The translations under genes and the position numbers were made by a program. 64,000 nt of DNA from Chitinophagaceae bacterium (GTDB lineage: Bacteria; Bacteroidota; Bacteroidia; Chitinophagales; Chitinophagaceae), in contig JALNZE010000008.1 in assembly GCA_023229465.1 (NCBI GenBank), forward strand, positions 1 through 64,000, in the 5' to 3' direction. The first letter of the stretch is position 1. The number at the start of each line of letters is the position of its first letter. Below, piece after piece: positions 18,373 to 27,809 of the stretch. The notes under the pieces were generated by a model, which saw only the letters and a program-made list of their open reading frames with translations, did no database searches and was not told the DNA's origin.

Positions 18373-21300
18373 TTAAAACTGAAGTTTAATGCCTGTTGAA
18401 AAAGAACGAACCAGTGGATACTTACCATAATCAACGCCTGGCGCCAGATTTACCCCATTATTATAATCCACTTCAGGATTGTATCCCAGATATTTTGTAA
18501 TGGTAAAGGCATTATCGATGCTTGTGTACCATCTTAAACTGGAAATACCCATTTTTTTGATAAAGGCCAGGGAGTTGAAGGTATAGCCCAGTGTGATATT
18601 TGTACATCGGAAAAAAGAACCATCCTGAATATAAAAATCAGATAAACGTGTACTATTACTTTGTGTACCGCCTCTTGAGGCTTTGTACTCATGACCATCA
18701 CCAGGCTGTGCCTCACTTCTGTAACGATTGGCAACAGTAGCATAGTTATTCCCGGATCCTTCAAAATTTCTGATATAGTAATCCTGACCATCAATCACAC
18801 TGTTTCCCTGTGAACCATTAAATGAAGCAGTGATATCGAATTGCTGAAAATTCATGTTAAGGTTAAACCCGTAAGTAAATTTCGGGTAAGGTGTTCCAAT
18901 GATTTGCTTATCAGATTCATTAACCAGGCCATCACCATTAATATCTTCGAAATACAGATCACCCGGCTGTAAAGGTGTACTGGAATAGACTGATCTGGGA
19001 AGACCCTTTAATTTATACCCGGCAGGAAAAGTATTGTTTGATAATAACGCCGCATTATCAGCAGTTATATTGGCCATATCACTTTCACGAACCATACCCT
19101 TTACCTTTATTCCATAAAACATACCAATAGGATCACCCTCTCTTGTAACGTGTGTTGTGTAACTTCTTTCCGCGCCTGCTACATAAATTTCACTGGCCCC
19201 ACCAAGGCTGATCACTTTATTACGGTTTGCAGTAATGTTACCGCTGAAATTCAGGTTAAATTTCCTGCTCTGGATAAGCTTTGCATCCAGTTGCAGATCA
19301 AACCCTTTATTTTGAATATTCGAATTACTCAGATTGGTTAGGATAGAAGTGGTTCCCGATAAGGCAGAAATACTTTTATTGAAAAGAAGGTTATAAGACT
19401 TACTGATATAGTAGTTAAACAAAACAGACAAACGATTATTAAATAATTCCGCATCCAAACCAAAATTAAATTGAGAGGTTGATTCCCAACCCAGCCTGCT
19501 ATCTGTAATATTACCCGCCCAGTTCGCTGTATACACATTGCTACCTATTACTGCACCACTGGTTCCGGATAAAGCCTGCTCATAACGGTAATTACCTATA
19601 TTATTATTTCCTGTCAATCCCCAACTGGCTCTTAATTTAAGCGTTGATTTTTTCCCTAACCAATCATGGTAAAAATTTTCATTAGATATATTCCATCCTG
19701 CAGAAACAGATGGGAACCGTCCCCAACGGTTTTCGGGACCAAACCTTGAAGAAGCATCGGTACGGAAGGATCCGGTTAAGTAATATTTTTTATCATAACT
19801 ATAAATAACCCGTGCCAGGTAAGAAAGCAAAGTAGTGGTGGTTTTACCCGTATTTGACAGGTAATAAAAATTAGCCGCATTGGCGCCGCGTGCTGATATT
19901 TCAGGTACCAGGTCATTGGAAAAACCGTTGGCGCCCACACTAACCACATCTGTATTTGTTTCCTGTGCGGTATATCCACCCAATACATCAAAATGATGAA
20001 GGCCGATTTCTTTTTTATAATCCAACGTAAACTCTGCCAGCGCATCCTGGTTATTTAAAAACTGGGAAGAGGCATTTGCAGCGGCAATCGCTTGTGCAGA
20101 ACCCGGAGGATTTAAACCACTGCTCAGATTTGTTGGATAGTAGTATTCATACTTTTCTGTATAGGCTTGTCCACCCAGATTTATTTTTGCATTCAGGTTC
20201 GGAACAATCTCATACGTAGCATTCACGTTAAACGTGGCCCTGTTTCCTTTGCGTGTAATATTTACACGCTGTGCCAAAGCCACTGGATTTTCAATACCCT
20301 GAAAAGCATAAGAGAACCCATCAGTTTGCTGTGCAGCCTGACCCAGGGCAAGACTTCCATCAGCATTATATAAAGGGAAGATTGGCATATAAACCAAAGC
20401 GCCCAATATAGGACCCTGGTGAAAGCGGCCCTCTTCCACTTCACGGTTACTTGTATTGGTTACGAAAATACTGGAACCTACTTTTAATTTTTTAGTCAGA
20501 TCAGCATCAATATTAGCACGTAAACTCAACCTACGTTGAAAAGTGCTCACAATAATCCCATCCTGATCCTGGTAACCCGCGCTGATCAGGTACCTGGTTC
20601 CATTGTTCCCACCGGAAAATGAAAGATTATGTCTTTGTACCAATGCATTTCTATATAATGCATCCTGCCAGTCGGTATTATATTGAGGCTTTAGTAATGT
20701 TTGTGTTGGAAAATCATAGAGAGATTTAAGGATAGAAATGGAAGATGTATTGGAACTACCGGCCTTGGCAGTACGCGTAGCATTATCATCAGAGAAGAAG
20801 GCATCACTCCAGGGAATTCCTTTGGCAATAAGAATATTTTTGTAAGAATTGTTCCTCCCATCCACAAACAAAGAAGCAAATCCCTCAGCATCAAGCATCT
20901 TAACTTTATGTGCCAGTTGATTGATACCTGCCTGGTAGTCATACTCAAATTTTCCTTTCCCCAGTCTGCCTCTTTTCGTTGTAATTAAAATAACACCGGC
21001 AGATGCCCTTGATCCATAGATAGCAGCAGAAGCGGCATCTTTCAGAATTTCGATAGACTCAATATCATCCGGGTTAATAAAAATATCATTACCTGAAGTT
21101 GCCGGATTATATCCTGATGTCTCGTTTCTGGCATTACCGGGTCCTGAACTAACATTACCTCCAATAGGATATCCATCTATCACATATAAAGGCTCAGAGC
21201 TGGCATTGATAGAACCAACACCACGAACCCTGATCTTTGTACCTGAATAGGGTGCACCACTTACCTGCGACACCTGTACGCCCGCTACTTTTCCAACCAA

Positions 21301-21765
21301 AGCCTGGCTCAGGGTAGGGCTACTAAGATTTAATTCTCTCGATTTTACACTGGATACAGCGCCAGTGAGATCGCTTTTACGAAGCCTTGAATAACCAATG
21401 AAAACCTCTTCAAGCACTTTTACCTCATCTTTCAGTTTTACATTGATTACTTCTTTGTCAACAACAATTTCCTGTGATACCGCACCTGTATAGGAAAATA
21501 TTAAAACTGCGCCAGCATTAGCTGCCATTGAATAACGACCATTTACATCGGTTACTGTTAGTTTACCTGAAGACCTGATGGCTACACTAACCCCCTGTAA
21601 AGGTTTATTTGATTCATCTGCAACGGTTCCGGTAACCCTGGTAATAGTTTGTGCATTTGCCGCAAATCCTGTGAGCATGCATACTGCAAAAAAGAGCAGA
21701 CTAAAGCTCTTCTGTATAGCCTGAATGCCGGACTCATACACCATTTCTCTGTTTTTCCGTTTCAT
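18373..21765 (-). CDS. SusC/RagA-family TonB-linked outer-membrane transporter
   Basis: 22-strand TonB-dependent beta-barrel that imports ligand handed over by its SusD partner. Domains in order: signal peptide after a basic extension (about 1-39), a carboxypeptidase-D regulatory-like domain (about 43-120, VTGTVADESNKPLQGVSV), the plug domain (about 130-270, including IRVRGVGSINASSEPLYVIDG), and the barrel to the C-terminal aromatic residue (KLQF). Length 1130 aa is usual for SusC. Met8 is an alternative start. No N-terminal STN signalling domain is visible, which agrees with the absence of a FecI/FecR pair. Upstream lies a secreted protein that may share its transcript. Confidence 0.95.
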   Translation of the reverse strand: MKRKNREMVYESGIQAIQKSFSLLFFAVCMLTGFAANAQTITRVTGTVADESNKPLQGVSVAIRSSGKLTVTDVNGRYSMAANAGAVLIFSYTGAVSQEIVVDKEVINVKLKDEVKVLEEVFIGYSRLRKSDLTGAVSSVKSRELNLSSPTLSQALVGKVAGVQVSQVSGAPYSGTKIRVRGVGSINASSEPLYVIDGYPIGGNVSSGPGNARNETSGYNPATSGNDIFINPDDIESIEILKDAASAAIYGSRASAGVILITTKRGRLGKGKFEYDYQAGINQLAHKVKMLDAEGFASLFVDGRNNSYKNILIAKGIPWSDAFFSDDNATRTAKAGSSNTSSISILKSLYDFPTQTLLKPQYNTDWQDALYRNALVQRHNLSFSGGNNGTRYLISAGYQDQDGIIVSTFQRRLSLRANIDADLTKKLKVGSSIFVTNTSNREVEEGRFHQGPILGALVYMPIFPLYNADGSLALGQAAQQTDGFSYAFQGIENPVALAQRVNITRKGNRATFNVNATYEIVPNLNAKINLGGQAYTEKYEYYYPTNLSSGLNPPGSAQAIAAANASSQFLNNQDALAEFTLDYKKEIGLHHFDVLGGYTAQETNTDVVSVGANGFSNDLVPEISARGANAANFYYLSNTGKTTTTLLSYLARVIYSYDKKYYLTGSFRTDASSRFGPENRWGRFPSVSAGWNISNENFYHDWLGKKSTLKLRASWGLTGNNNIGNYRYEQALSGTSGAVIGSNVYTANWAGNITDSRLGWESTSQFNFGLDAELFNNRLSVLFNYYISKSYNLLFNKSISALSGTTSILTNLSNSNIQNKGFDLQLDAKLIQSRKFNLNFSGNITANRNKVISLGGASEIYVAGAERSYTTHVTREGDPIGMFYGIKVKGMVRESDMANITADNAALLSNNTFPAGYKLKGLPRSVYSSTPLQPGDLYFEDINGDGLVNESDKQIIGTPYPKFTYGFNLNMNFQQFDITASFNGSQGNSVIDGQDYYIRNFEGSGNNYATVANRYRSEAQPGDGHEYKASRGGTQSNSTRLSDFYIQDGSFFRCTNITLGYTFNSLAFIKKMGISSLRWYTSIDNAFTITKYLGYNPEVDYNNGVNLAPGVDYGKYPLVRSFSTGIKLQF

Positions 21766-21825
21766 AATTACTTAGTTTGGTATCGTGTTATTGTAAAAAA
21801 TAGTATTTCAATGAAAAGACAACCA

Positions 21826-22695
21826 TTACCAGCGAATATTCATAGTGTTCACATTGTTTTCGCGTGAAGAACTTACAGCAATACCCCGCTGTATAGATTG
21901 CAGGAATACAAACCCCTCCAGTTCATCATTCCTGTCTATATCTATTACTTTAATCACCTGTTCTTTACCTGTTTTAACTGATTTATCCATATCCAGGTAT
22001 GTGAAGCGCCATCTCCTGCCCTCAATTTGATTTTGGATAAGTAACAGAATCCCTTTTTCCGGTATCCATGTGAGATTTTGTACCCAGGGCGAACAGGTAA
22101 ATTTTTTAACTGCAACGCCCTTCTCTGAAGTTTTCTTTACACGCTTCAAAAGAAGAGGATCATATAGCCTCACTTCATTGGCCTTACCACCATAATCAGC
22201 GGTTGCTACGTACCATTTTTTTTTATATTGTACATATTCAGGCCTTGTTCCCTGAATACAGGTATCATCTTCAATGGTATTTATCAGGTTACCATCCAAT
22301 GTTCCTGTTGCAAGCAGCCCTTCCCAATTAATGCAGTATATAACAGCTTTCCATAAAGTGCCTTCCGCATTCAGTCGTATACTGTTTCCAATGAAAACAG
22401 GACCCTTACCATTGTAGGCAATTCCTGTTGGATGATTGATCAGATCTTTACCATCAATGGTAAGTTTCATCTCTTTACCCAAATATTTCAGACTATCAGC
22501 TTCCAACTTGTATTCCCTTATCACACCCACTTCTCTATCACCATAAGCAAACAGCTTTCCATTTTGAAAAGAGATACCCTGGCAGGCTCCCAATGAATCA
22601 ACCGTATACTGTTGATTAATTTTCATACCAGGATCAGTACTGAAAGATGCCAGTATTAATAGGAAAATAATAGAAAGAGGAAGAGTCATTTTCAT
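21826..22695 (-). CDS. Secreted protein of unknown function, possibly beta-propeller-like
   Basis: I do not recognise the family. The reading frame extends 11 codons further upstream, but the Met at 22695 (MKMTLPLSIIFLLILASFS) starts a clear signal peptide and is preferred. The mature part (about 265 aa) alternates short hydrophobic strands with glycine/aspartate turns (GISFQNGKLFAYGD, GIAYNGKGPVFIGN, NLTWIPEKGILLLIQN), as in beta-propeller proteins; this is an inference from pattern only. It is encoded 60 bp upstream of the susC-like gene on the same strand, so it may be co-transcribed and act with the SusC/SusD pair at the cell surface or in the periplasm. Confidence 0.6.
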   Translation of the reverse strand: MKMTLPLSIIFLLILASFSTDPGMKINQQYTVDSLGACQGISFQNGKLFAYGDREVGVIREYKLEADSLKYLGKEMKLTIDGKDLINHPTGIAYNGKGPVFIGNSIRLNAEGTLWKAVIYCINWEGLLATGTLDGNLINTIEDDTCIQGTRPEYVQYKKKWYVATADYGGKANEVRLYDPLLLKRVKKTSEKGVAVKKFTCSPWVQNLTWIPEKGILLLIQNQIEGRRWRFTYLDMDKSVKTGKEQVIKVIDIDRNDELEGFVFLQSIQRGIAVSSSRENNVNTMNIRW

Positions 22696-22728
22696 CGCGG
22701 TACAATAGATTTTTGAAGAGCTAATCAA

Positions 22729-23080
22729 GGATCAATCAGATATCATCTTCACTGAATTTCATTTTTTCCATATTATATTGTGCATAAACAAAAAACAGTA
22801 AATACAATAATGATTGAGAAATACTGTTTTAATAATGACCTATACCCGGATAGGATAGGTAGTGTGTTTTTCTGCAGTGTCATAAGAGGGAGGCTTTATA
22901 GCCGCAAAGTTTGTTGTAAACCAGTTAACTAATTATATGCCGGGGGGCAATTAATGATTTAATGACTTTAGCTTAATTATTTGTTATTACCTGCCTAACA
23001 TTTACACAACAAACCAAACTTACAACGATGCTTCACAGTAATTTAATAAGATGGTAACATTAAATTATCTTTGAACATAA
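22729..23080. other. Divergent intergenic region before queA
   Basis: About 350 bp between the secreted-protein gene (minus) and queA (plus). It holds a perfect TAnnTTTG box for queA (23066-23073) and a possible minus-strand box TAAGTTTG (23022-23015), which would give a leader of nearly 300 nt. No small ORF or RNA gene was recognised. Confidence 0.5.
23066..23073 (+). promoter_or_regulatory. Putative -7 promoter box of queA
   Basis: TATCTTTG matches the Bacteroidota sigma-ABfr -7 consensus TAnnTTTG exactly. It ends 7 nt before the queA ATG, so transcription would begin within a few bases of the start codon. No good TTTG element is seen at -33. Confidence 0.45.
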
Positions 23081-24355
23081 ATGACACCCTTGCATCCAAA
23101 GCTTTTATCTATCAAAGATTTCACCTACTCCCTTCCCGAGGATCGCATTGCCAAATATCCTTTGCCCGGGCGTGACCAGAGCAAATTACTAGTCTATCAA
23201 AACGGACAGATTTCAGAAGACAGGTATGCTAACCTTGCTGAACAAATTCCGGCAGATTCATTACTGGTTTTTAATAATACCAAAGTAGTAGAAGCCAGGT
23301 TACTGTTTCAAAAACCCAATGGGGGTATTATTGAAATATTTTGTTTAGAACCACATGAACAATATCCCGATATCACTACTGCCATGCTGCAAAAAGAAAA
23401 AGTGTGGTGGAAATGTTTGGTGGGTGGGGCGAAGAAATGGAAAGAAGGATCGCTGATTTGCAGGAAGGGAATACATTTTTCTGAGCGGGATTCCGCGGGT
23501 ACTGATTTTTCTGAGATCGAATTAAGGGCCCATAAAGTGGAACAATTAAGCGATTGCTTTGTGATAGAACTGAGTTGGAATAAACCTGAAATGAGTTTCG
23601 CAGAACTATTGCATATAGCGGGCCTGGTTCCTTTGCCCCCTTATCTGAACCGTTCCGCGGATACAGCCGACGCGGAAAGATACCAAACCATTTATGCCAG
23701 GCATGATGGTTCCGTAGCGGCGCCTACCGCGGGTTTACACTTTACTGACCGGCTTTTTGAAAAACTGGAGAACAAAAATATTCAGCATGATTTTGTTACC
23801 CTGCATGTGGGCGCCGGAACTTTCAAACCCGTAAAATCCGCTACCATGCAGGATCACGACATGCATGCAGAATACATGGATGTAAGCAAAACCTTAATTA
23901 AAAATTTACAACAGCCTGTAAAACAAAATATAATCGCGGTAGGTACCACTTCGCTCCGTACACTGGAGAGCCTTTATTGGCTGGGGGTTAAAACTATCCT
24001 TAACCCTTCTATCCAACCAGGTGAATTAATGGTTTCTCAATGGGACCCCTATGAATTACCAGCATCGGCCATTTCAAATAATGAGTCATTGCATGCTTTA
24101 GTGAATTGGATGGAGAAGCATACTATGCAAAGACTAATTACCAAAACCCAAATCATCATTGCACCCGGTTATTCTTTTAGAATGGTGAATGCGCTGATTA
24201 CTAATTTCCATCAACCGCAATCAACGCTGCTGCTATTGGTAGCCGCTATTACAGGTAATCACTGGAAAAAAATATATGACTACGCGTTAGAGAACAATTT
24301 CCGCTTCCTCAGCTACGGAGATGGAAGCCTTCTATGGCTAAACTGCTCCGCGTAA
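23081..24355 (+). CDS. queA: S-adenosylmethionine:tRNA ribosyltransferase-isomerase QueA
   Basis: Enzyme of queuosine synthesis that transfers the ribosyl part of SAM to 7-aminomethyl-7-deazaguanine in tRNA, forming epoxyqueuosine. Recognised from LPEDRIAKYPLPGRDQSKLL near the N-terminus, FNNTKVVEARL (about 65-75), the strongly conserved APTAGLHFT (about 213-221), HVGAGTFKPV and the C-terminal NALITNFHQPQSTLLLLVAA. Length of 424 aa is a little above the usual 340-360 because of an insertion in the first third. It stands alone, convergent with the histidine kinase gene 23 bp downstream. Confidence 0.96.
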   Translation: MTPLHPKLLSIKDFTYSLPEDRIAKYPLPGRDQSKLLVYQNGQISEDRYANLAEQIPADSLLVFNNTKVVEARLLFQKPNGGIIEIFCLEPHEQYPDITTAMLQKEKVWWKCLVGGAKKWKEGSLICRKGIHFSERDSAGTDFSEIELRAHKVEQLSDCFVIELSWNKPEMSFAELLHIAGLVPLPPYLNRSADTADAERYQTIYARHDGSVAAPTAGLHFTDRLFEKLENKNIQHDFVTLHVGAGTFKPVKSATMQDHDMHAEYMDVSKTLIKNLQQPVKQNIIAVGTTSLRTLESLYWLGVKTILNPSIQPGELMVSQWDPYELPASAISNNESLHALVNWMEKHTMQRLITKTQIIIAPGYSFRMVNALITNFHQPQSTLLLLVAAITGNHWKKIYDYALENNFRFLSYGDGSLLWLNCSA

Positions 24356-24378
24356 CCGCTCTCTGAGGGGGGGAGGGG

Positions 24379-25713
24379 TTATAGAGACTCCTGAAGCAGG
24401 GGAAGCTCAAGGGTAAAAATACTTCCTTTCCCCAACGTACTTTCTACTTTTATTTTGCCCTTGTGGGCATCAATCACTGTTTTCACATAACTCATACCCA
24501 GTCCAAAACCTTTCACATTGTGCAGGTTGCCCGTATGGGCGCGGTAGAATTTTTCGAAAACGCGTTTTACGGTTTCCTTGCTCATGCCAATACCGTTATC
24601 CTCAATCCTTACTACCAGGTGCTTTTGGGTACTGTGTGTAGATATGATAATATGGATATGATCATTGGAATATTTAATGGCATTATCCACCAGGTTAGAC
24701 AACAGGTTGGCAAAATGCACTTCATCCGCATTGACCATGTCATTTTTCGCGTTCAGTAACAATTGAACCTCCCCACCCTTATCCTGCAACTGTAAACGAT
24801 AGTTCACTAAAGTAGCCTGGATAAGCCCGTGTACATGCAATGGTACCAGGTTAAGCCGCAGTTCCTGCTTTTCCATAAGGGCCGCCTGCAAGATGGTTTC
24901 CACATGTTTGTTCATGCGGATATTTTCTTCTTTAATGATGCCGCTGAAATATTTCGATTTCTCCTTATCAGCCTGTACTTTTTCATTTCGCAAAGCATCA
25001 ATAGCCAGTGAGATAGTGGCCAGGGGTGTTTTAAACTCGTGCGTCATATTATTAATGAAATCACTTTTGATCTCACTTAATTTTTTTTGTTTCAGCAAAG
25101 ACCTTACGGTAACATAAAAGGCGGCAATAATAACCAGCATAAACAGTATCGCGCCAAAAATAACCCAGCGAAGTGATGCCCATATCTGCTTATCAAAATC
25201 AGGCACTACTATTACCAGGTGTTCCAGGGATGGCATCGCTTCTATGTCTGCATTATTTTCAGGAACAATGGCAAAATATCTCCGCTTATTATTTACGGTA
25301 TCCCAGAATTCTTTTTCATAGCCCCTGGTATACATTTCATAATCATCATTGGTATCCGTTACCCCAAATTCGAATTGCAGGTTTTTTAGGTTGACCCTGT
25401 CAAACCCGGTCCTGAGTTTGGTATGTATTTCCTGTAAGGTAAACTTCTCATCCACCGATGGCGGCATCAGAAAATGTGTGCGAAAATCAGAACTAAAATT
25501 CAGCCCACCCCTTCTGGGTAAACGAAGTACCTGCCCTGTATACACTTTTTTACTAAGCTCCTTGCTAACACCGGCCCCTACTTCATTGAGATTATTATCG
25601 AACTGGTTTTGGGTTACTTCCAACAGGTTTTGTAACCATGAGACCTGCAGTACAATAAGGCCGGATAGTGAGAGTGAAATCAGTATGATAATGACGGGGA
25701 AAGTTCTCTTCAT
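24379..25713 (-). CDS. Two-transmembrane sensor histidine kinase, no adjacent response regulator
   Basis: Membrane sensor kinase of 444 aa. The frame is open for 33 codons further upstream, but the Met at 25713 (MKRTFPVIIILISLSLSGL) is a good membrane-anchor start and sits just after a promoter box. Topology: TM1 about 3-23, a periplasmic sensor region of about 155 aa, TM2 about 182-204, HisKA with THEFKTPLATI (phospho-acceptor His about 225), then HATPase_c with N box LVDNAIKYS, and GIGMS and GFGLGMSY as G boxes. The domain order resembles RprX-type kinases of Bacteroidota. The usual neighbouring response-regulator gene is missing: queA lies downstream and algH is divergent upstream. Confidence 0.9.
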   Translation of the reverse strand: MKRTFPVIIILISLSLSGLIVLQVSWLQNLLEVTQNQFDNNLNEVGAGVSKELSKKVYTGQVLRLPRRGGLNFSSDFRTHFLMPPSVDEKFTLQEIHTKLRTGFDRVNLKNLQFEFGVTDTNDDYEMYTRGYEKEFWDTVNNKRRYFAIVPENNADIEAMPSLEHLVIVVPDFDKQIWASLRWVIFGAILFMLVIIAAFYVTVRSLLKQKKLSEIKSDFINNMTHEFKTPLATISLAIDALRNEKVQADKEKSKYFSGIIKEENIRMNKHVETILQAALMEKQELRLNLVPLHVHGLIQATLVNYRLQLQDKGGEVQLLLNAKNDMVNADEVHFANLLSNLVDNAIKYSNDHIHIIISTHSTQKHLVVRIEDNGIGMSKETVKRVFEKFYRAHTGNLHNVKGFGLGMSYVKTVIDAHKGKIKVESTLGKGSIFTLELPLLQESL

Positions 25714-25718
25714 CCTTA

Positions 25719-25726
25719 CAAATATA
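25719..25726 (-). promoter_or_regulatory. Putative -7 promoter box of the histidine kinase gene
   Basis: TATATTTG on the minus strand is an exact TAnnTTTG match ending 5 nt before the chosen ATG (25713). It supports that start over the upstream in-frame Met at 25812. Confidence 0.45.
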
Positions 25727-25835
25727 ATGGGAACTGCCAAACACTGCATACAGGCAGCTATCTTTATCAGGATTTTAACGGCGGCACAGGATAGCGGCAT
25801 TTTTGTATACAAATTCTTATCCTTACCTTTTACGT

Positions 25836-26387
25836 ATGGATACTATTGTACCTGGAACCCTGCTCATTTCCGACCCATTTCTGAAGGACCCAAATTTTAT
25901 GCGTACCGTGGTGCTTTTATGCGAACACCAGGCAGAGGGCAGTTTGGGGTTCGTACTGAATAAAACCGATGACCGGCAAATAGGCGACCTGATAGAACAG
26001 GCAGCAGGCATCCGGTTCCCGGTGTATGATGGCGGACCCGTTCAAAAAGACAGTTTACATTTCCTGCACCAATGTCCTAACCTGGTACCCGGTGGTATTG
26101 AAGTAATTGATGGCATTTTTTGGGGAGGCGATTTTGAAGAAGTGCTGGTATTACTCAAAGAAAATAAACTCGGCAAGCATGATATCCGTTTTTTCCAGGG
26201 ATATAGTGGCTGGACTGAGGGGCAATTAAATACTGAACTGGAAACCAAAAGCTGGATTACCCGCAAAGCCAGCAGGGGGCTTGTTTTTAATAGGAATACA
26301 CAACAGATATGGAAAGAGGCATTGAAAGATTTAGGAGGGGAATATACCCGGATGGTCAATTATCCGATTGATCCGCAATTGAATTAA
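25836..26387 (+). CDS. YqgE/AlgH family protein (DUF179)
   Basis: Cytoplasmic protein of the UPF0301 family; biochemical role not established. The family N-terminus PGTLLISDPFLKDPNFMRTVVLLCEH and GSLGFVLNKTD (about 35-45), YDGGPVQKDSLHFLH and a C-terminal GYSGWTEGQLNTEL are clearly present. The frame is open 11 codons upstream, but the ATG at 25836 gives the usual family N-terminus and 183 aa. It is divergent from the histidine kinase and ends at a two-way terminator. Confidence 0.93.
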   Translation: MDTIVPGTLLISDPFLKDPNFMRTVVLLCEHQAEGSLGFVLNKTDDRQIGDLIEQAAGIRFPVYDGGPVQKDSLHFLHQCPNLVPGGIEVIDGIFWGGDFEEVLVLLKENKLGKHDIRFFQGYSGWTEGQLNTELETKSWITRKASRGLVFNRNTQQIWKEALKDLGGEYTRMVNYPIDPQLN

Positions 26388-26394
26388 AAAATAA

Positions 26395-26425
26395 CTACTG
26401 CCAGATGAAATGACTCCGGCAGTAG
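26395..26425. terminator. Bidirectional hairpin terminator
   Basis: CTACTGCC (26395-26402) pairs with GGCAGTAG (26418-26425) across a 15-nt loop. It lies between the convergent ends of the AlgH gene and the small membrane-protein gene. A-rich sequence precedes it and T-rich sequence follows, as expected for a two-way terminator. Confidence 0.6.
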
Positions 26426-26440
26426 CTACCATTGTTTTCA

Positions 26441-26695
26441 TTACTTCCTAAAAAAATCAATCACCCATGGTGAACGTAATTGTTTGCCAGTACCCGTTAC
26501 CATATCAGGATAAATTTTTTGGTAATAATAGAAACCGAAGGTGTTCAGTTGTAATGATATTAACAAAACCAATACTGAATCTATAGGACCATATGTACGA
26601 AATACCAGTCCATACACAATGAACCCGATTACATTGATGCCAAAACCATGTACTACCAAAAGGAATAGCAGGAATCTTTTTACAAAATTTTTCAT
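26441..26695 (-). CDS. Small two-transmembrane protein, unknown
   Basis: 84-aa basic protein with two hydrophobic segments (about 6-30 and 38-58), predicted to span the inner membrane twice with a C-terminal tail. No family recognised. It begins 11 bp after the stop of the preceding lipoprotein gene on the same strand, so the two are probably one transcript and may act together. Confidence 0.6.
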   Translation of the reverse strand: MKNFVKRFLLFLLVVHGFGINVIGFIVYGLVFRTYGPIDSVLVLLISLQLNTFGFYYYQKIYPDMVTGTGKQLRSPWVIDFFRK

Positions 26696-26706
26696 TTAAT
26701 TAAATT

Positions 26707-27576
26707 TTATTGTACACCATATAAACAATCCGCAAAACTTATAATGGTAATAGCGGCCCCTATCCAACCAACATGCCTGATTGCCCAACGTGTGGCTACT
26801 GCAATAACTTCCTGTATCGCTATTCCAGCCGTTCCTTTAAACCAGCCCGCAACAGCTGCCATAGAGGCTGTGCCAAAACCCAACGCCTCTTTAAAACATT
26901 TAAAAACCTCCGCACCCGTAATATTTCCTTTCTTTGATAACCCGTTAATATATATGGCCATCTTATCAACCGCTTCGCCTTCCGGCAGCAATACCTCATT
27001 GGCAGTACTAAAATACGGTTTTCCTTCATTTTCCAAACCCGTATTTATACCCAGTACTTCTACTCTATTTTGAGTAGGATAGCCGGCGAAATCCATTCTT
27101 TTGCTCCCCTCCTTCGTTTTAAATGCTACCATTCTCTCTTTAACCTGCTGCATCATTCCTGCTGCCACTTTTTGATATCCCTCATTAAACCGCTGATCTA
27201 TCTGCTGCTCATTTAATCCGGCAAAAGACGGTACAGCCCGCACCATTTGAACGCCATGGGCTATCCGCTCAATGGTATGTTGCTGAAAAAAGGCATAATC
27301 CAGCCGATACTTACTAAAAATACCAGGGAGCGCCGCTTCAGAAGCAACCGCCAGGTCGGCACGCATCTGCCCATACTGTGCCGCATTTAATTTGCCCGAC
27401 AAATAGCCGGCAAATTGAACCCTGCTAAAGAGATCATTTGCCACATACTGCCTGAAATCTGCCCTGCTCTCCAGTTGCTCATCTGCATTGTGCTGCTGTG
27501 GCTGATCCTTTTTACAGGATACTAAAAAAAATCCACAGACCACAAATGCTACGAATGATTTAAAAAAAATTTTCAT
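26707..27576 (-). CDS. Lipoprotein of unknown function with Cys-bracketed hydrophobic C-terminus
   Basis: 289 aa when started at the Met at 27576, which gives a clean lipoprotein signal (MKIFFKSFVAFVVCGFFLVSCKK, lipobox VSC); the 39 codons upstream lack signal character. Residues about 40-200 are helical and charged. The last 63 residues are Gly/Ala-rich and hydrophobic (ASMAAVAGWFKGTAGIA, HVGWIGAAITIISFADC) and lie between Cys227 and Cys284, which could be joined by a disulfide. This tail resembles membrane-active helical hairpins such as those of some bacteriocins, but no family was identified and the comparison is only by composition. Confidence 0.6.
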   Translation of the reverse strand: MKIFFKSFVAFVVCGFFLVSCKKDQPQQHNADEQLESRADFRQYVANDLFSRVQFAGYLSGKLNAAQYGQMRADLAVASEAALPGIFSKYRLDYAFFQQHTIERIAHGVQMVRAVPSFAGLNEQQIDQRFNEGYQKVAAGMMQQVKERMVAFKTKEGSKRMDFAGYPTQNRVEVLGINTGLENEGKPYFSTANEVLLPEGEAVDKMAIYINGLSKKGNITGAEVFKCFKEALGFGTASMAAVAGWFKGTAGIAIQEVIAVATRWAIRHVGWIGAAITIISFADCLYGVQ

Positions 27577-27809
27577 GATACTATTTTTTTCGTTTTCCCA
27601 AACTTGAAAATCCGACATCGGGATACTTCGACTTGTTGCAACAAGGTTTTGTTCGAACCCTACGAAGTACCAATAAGCCCAAGACGCGGACAAGCGTATT
27701 TAATACAGTTTTTGGCTGTTTTTAAACGGGGGGGAGGAGTTGGGAGGGGGAGTTAAGAGTTAGGAGTTGGGAGTTGGATTTAATTGATAACTCCTAACTA
27801 AGGAATATA
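27577..27809. other. Intergenic region with a GTTAGGAGTT inverted repeat
   Basis: Between atpC and the lipoprotein gene. GTTAGGAGTT (27759-27768) and AACTCCTAAC (27789-27798) form a perfect 10-bp stem 12 bp past the atpC stop; there is no U-tract, so it may be a weak terminator or a processing hairpin. The same half-site occurs before mraY (10830-10842). Confidence 0.5.

Noticed and set aside
16810..22695. Complete polysaccharide utilisation locus
   Set aside because: Only SusC, SusD and one unknown secreted protein are present; no carbohydrate-active enzyme or regulator, so no substrate or PUL claim is made.
25349..25963. 204-codon plus-strand frame overlapping the histidine kinase and AlgH genes
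   Set aside because: It lies antisense to the kinase and out of frame with the clear AlgH coding sequence.
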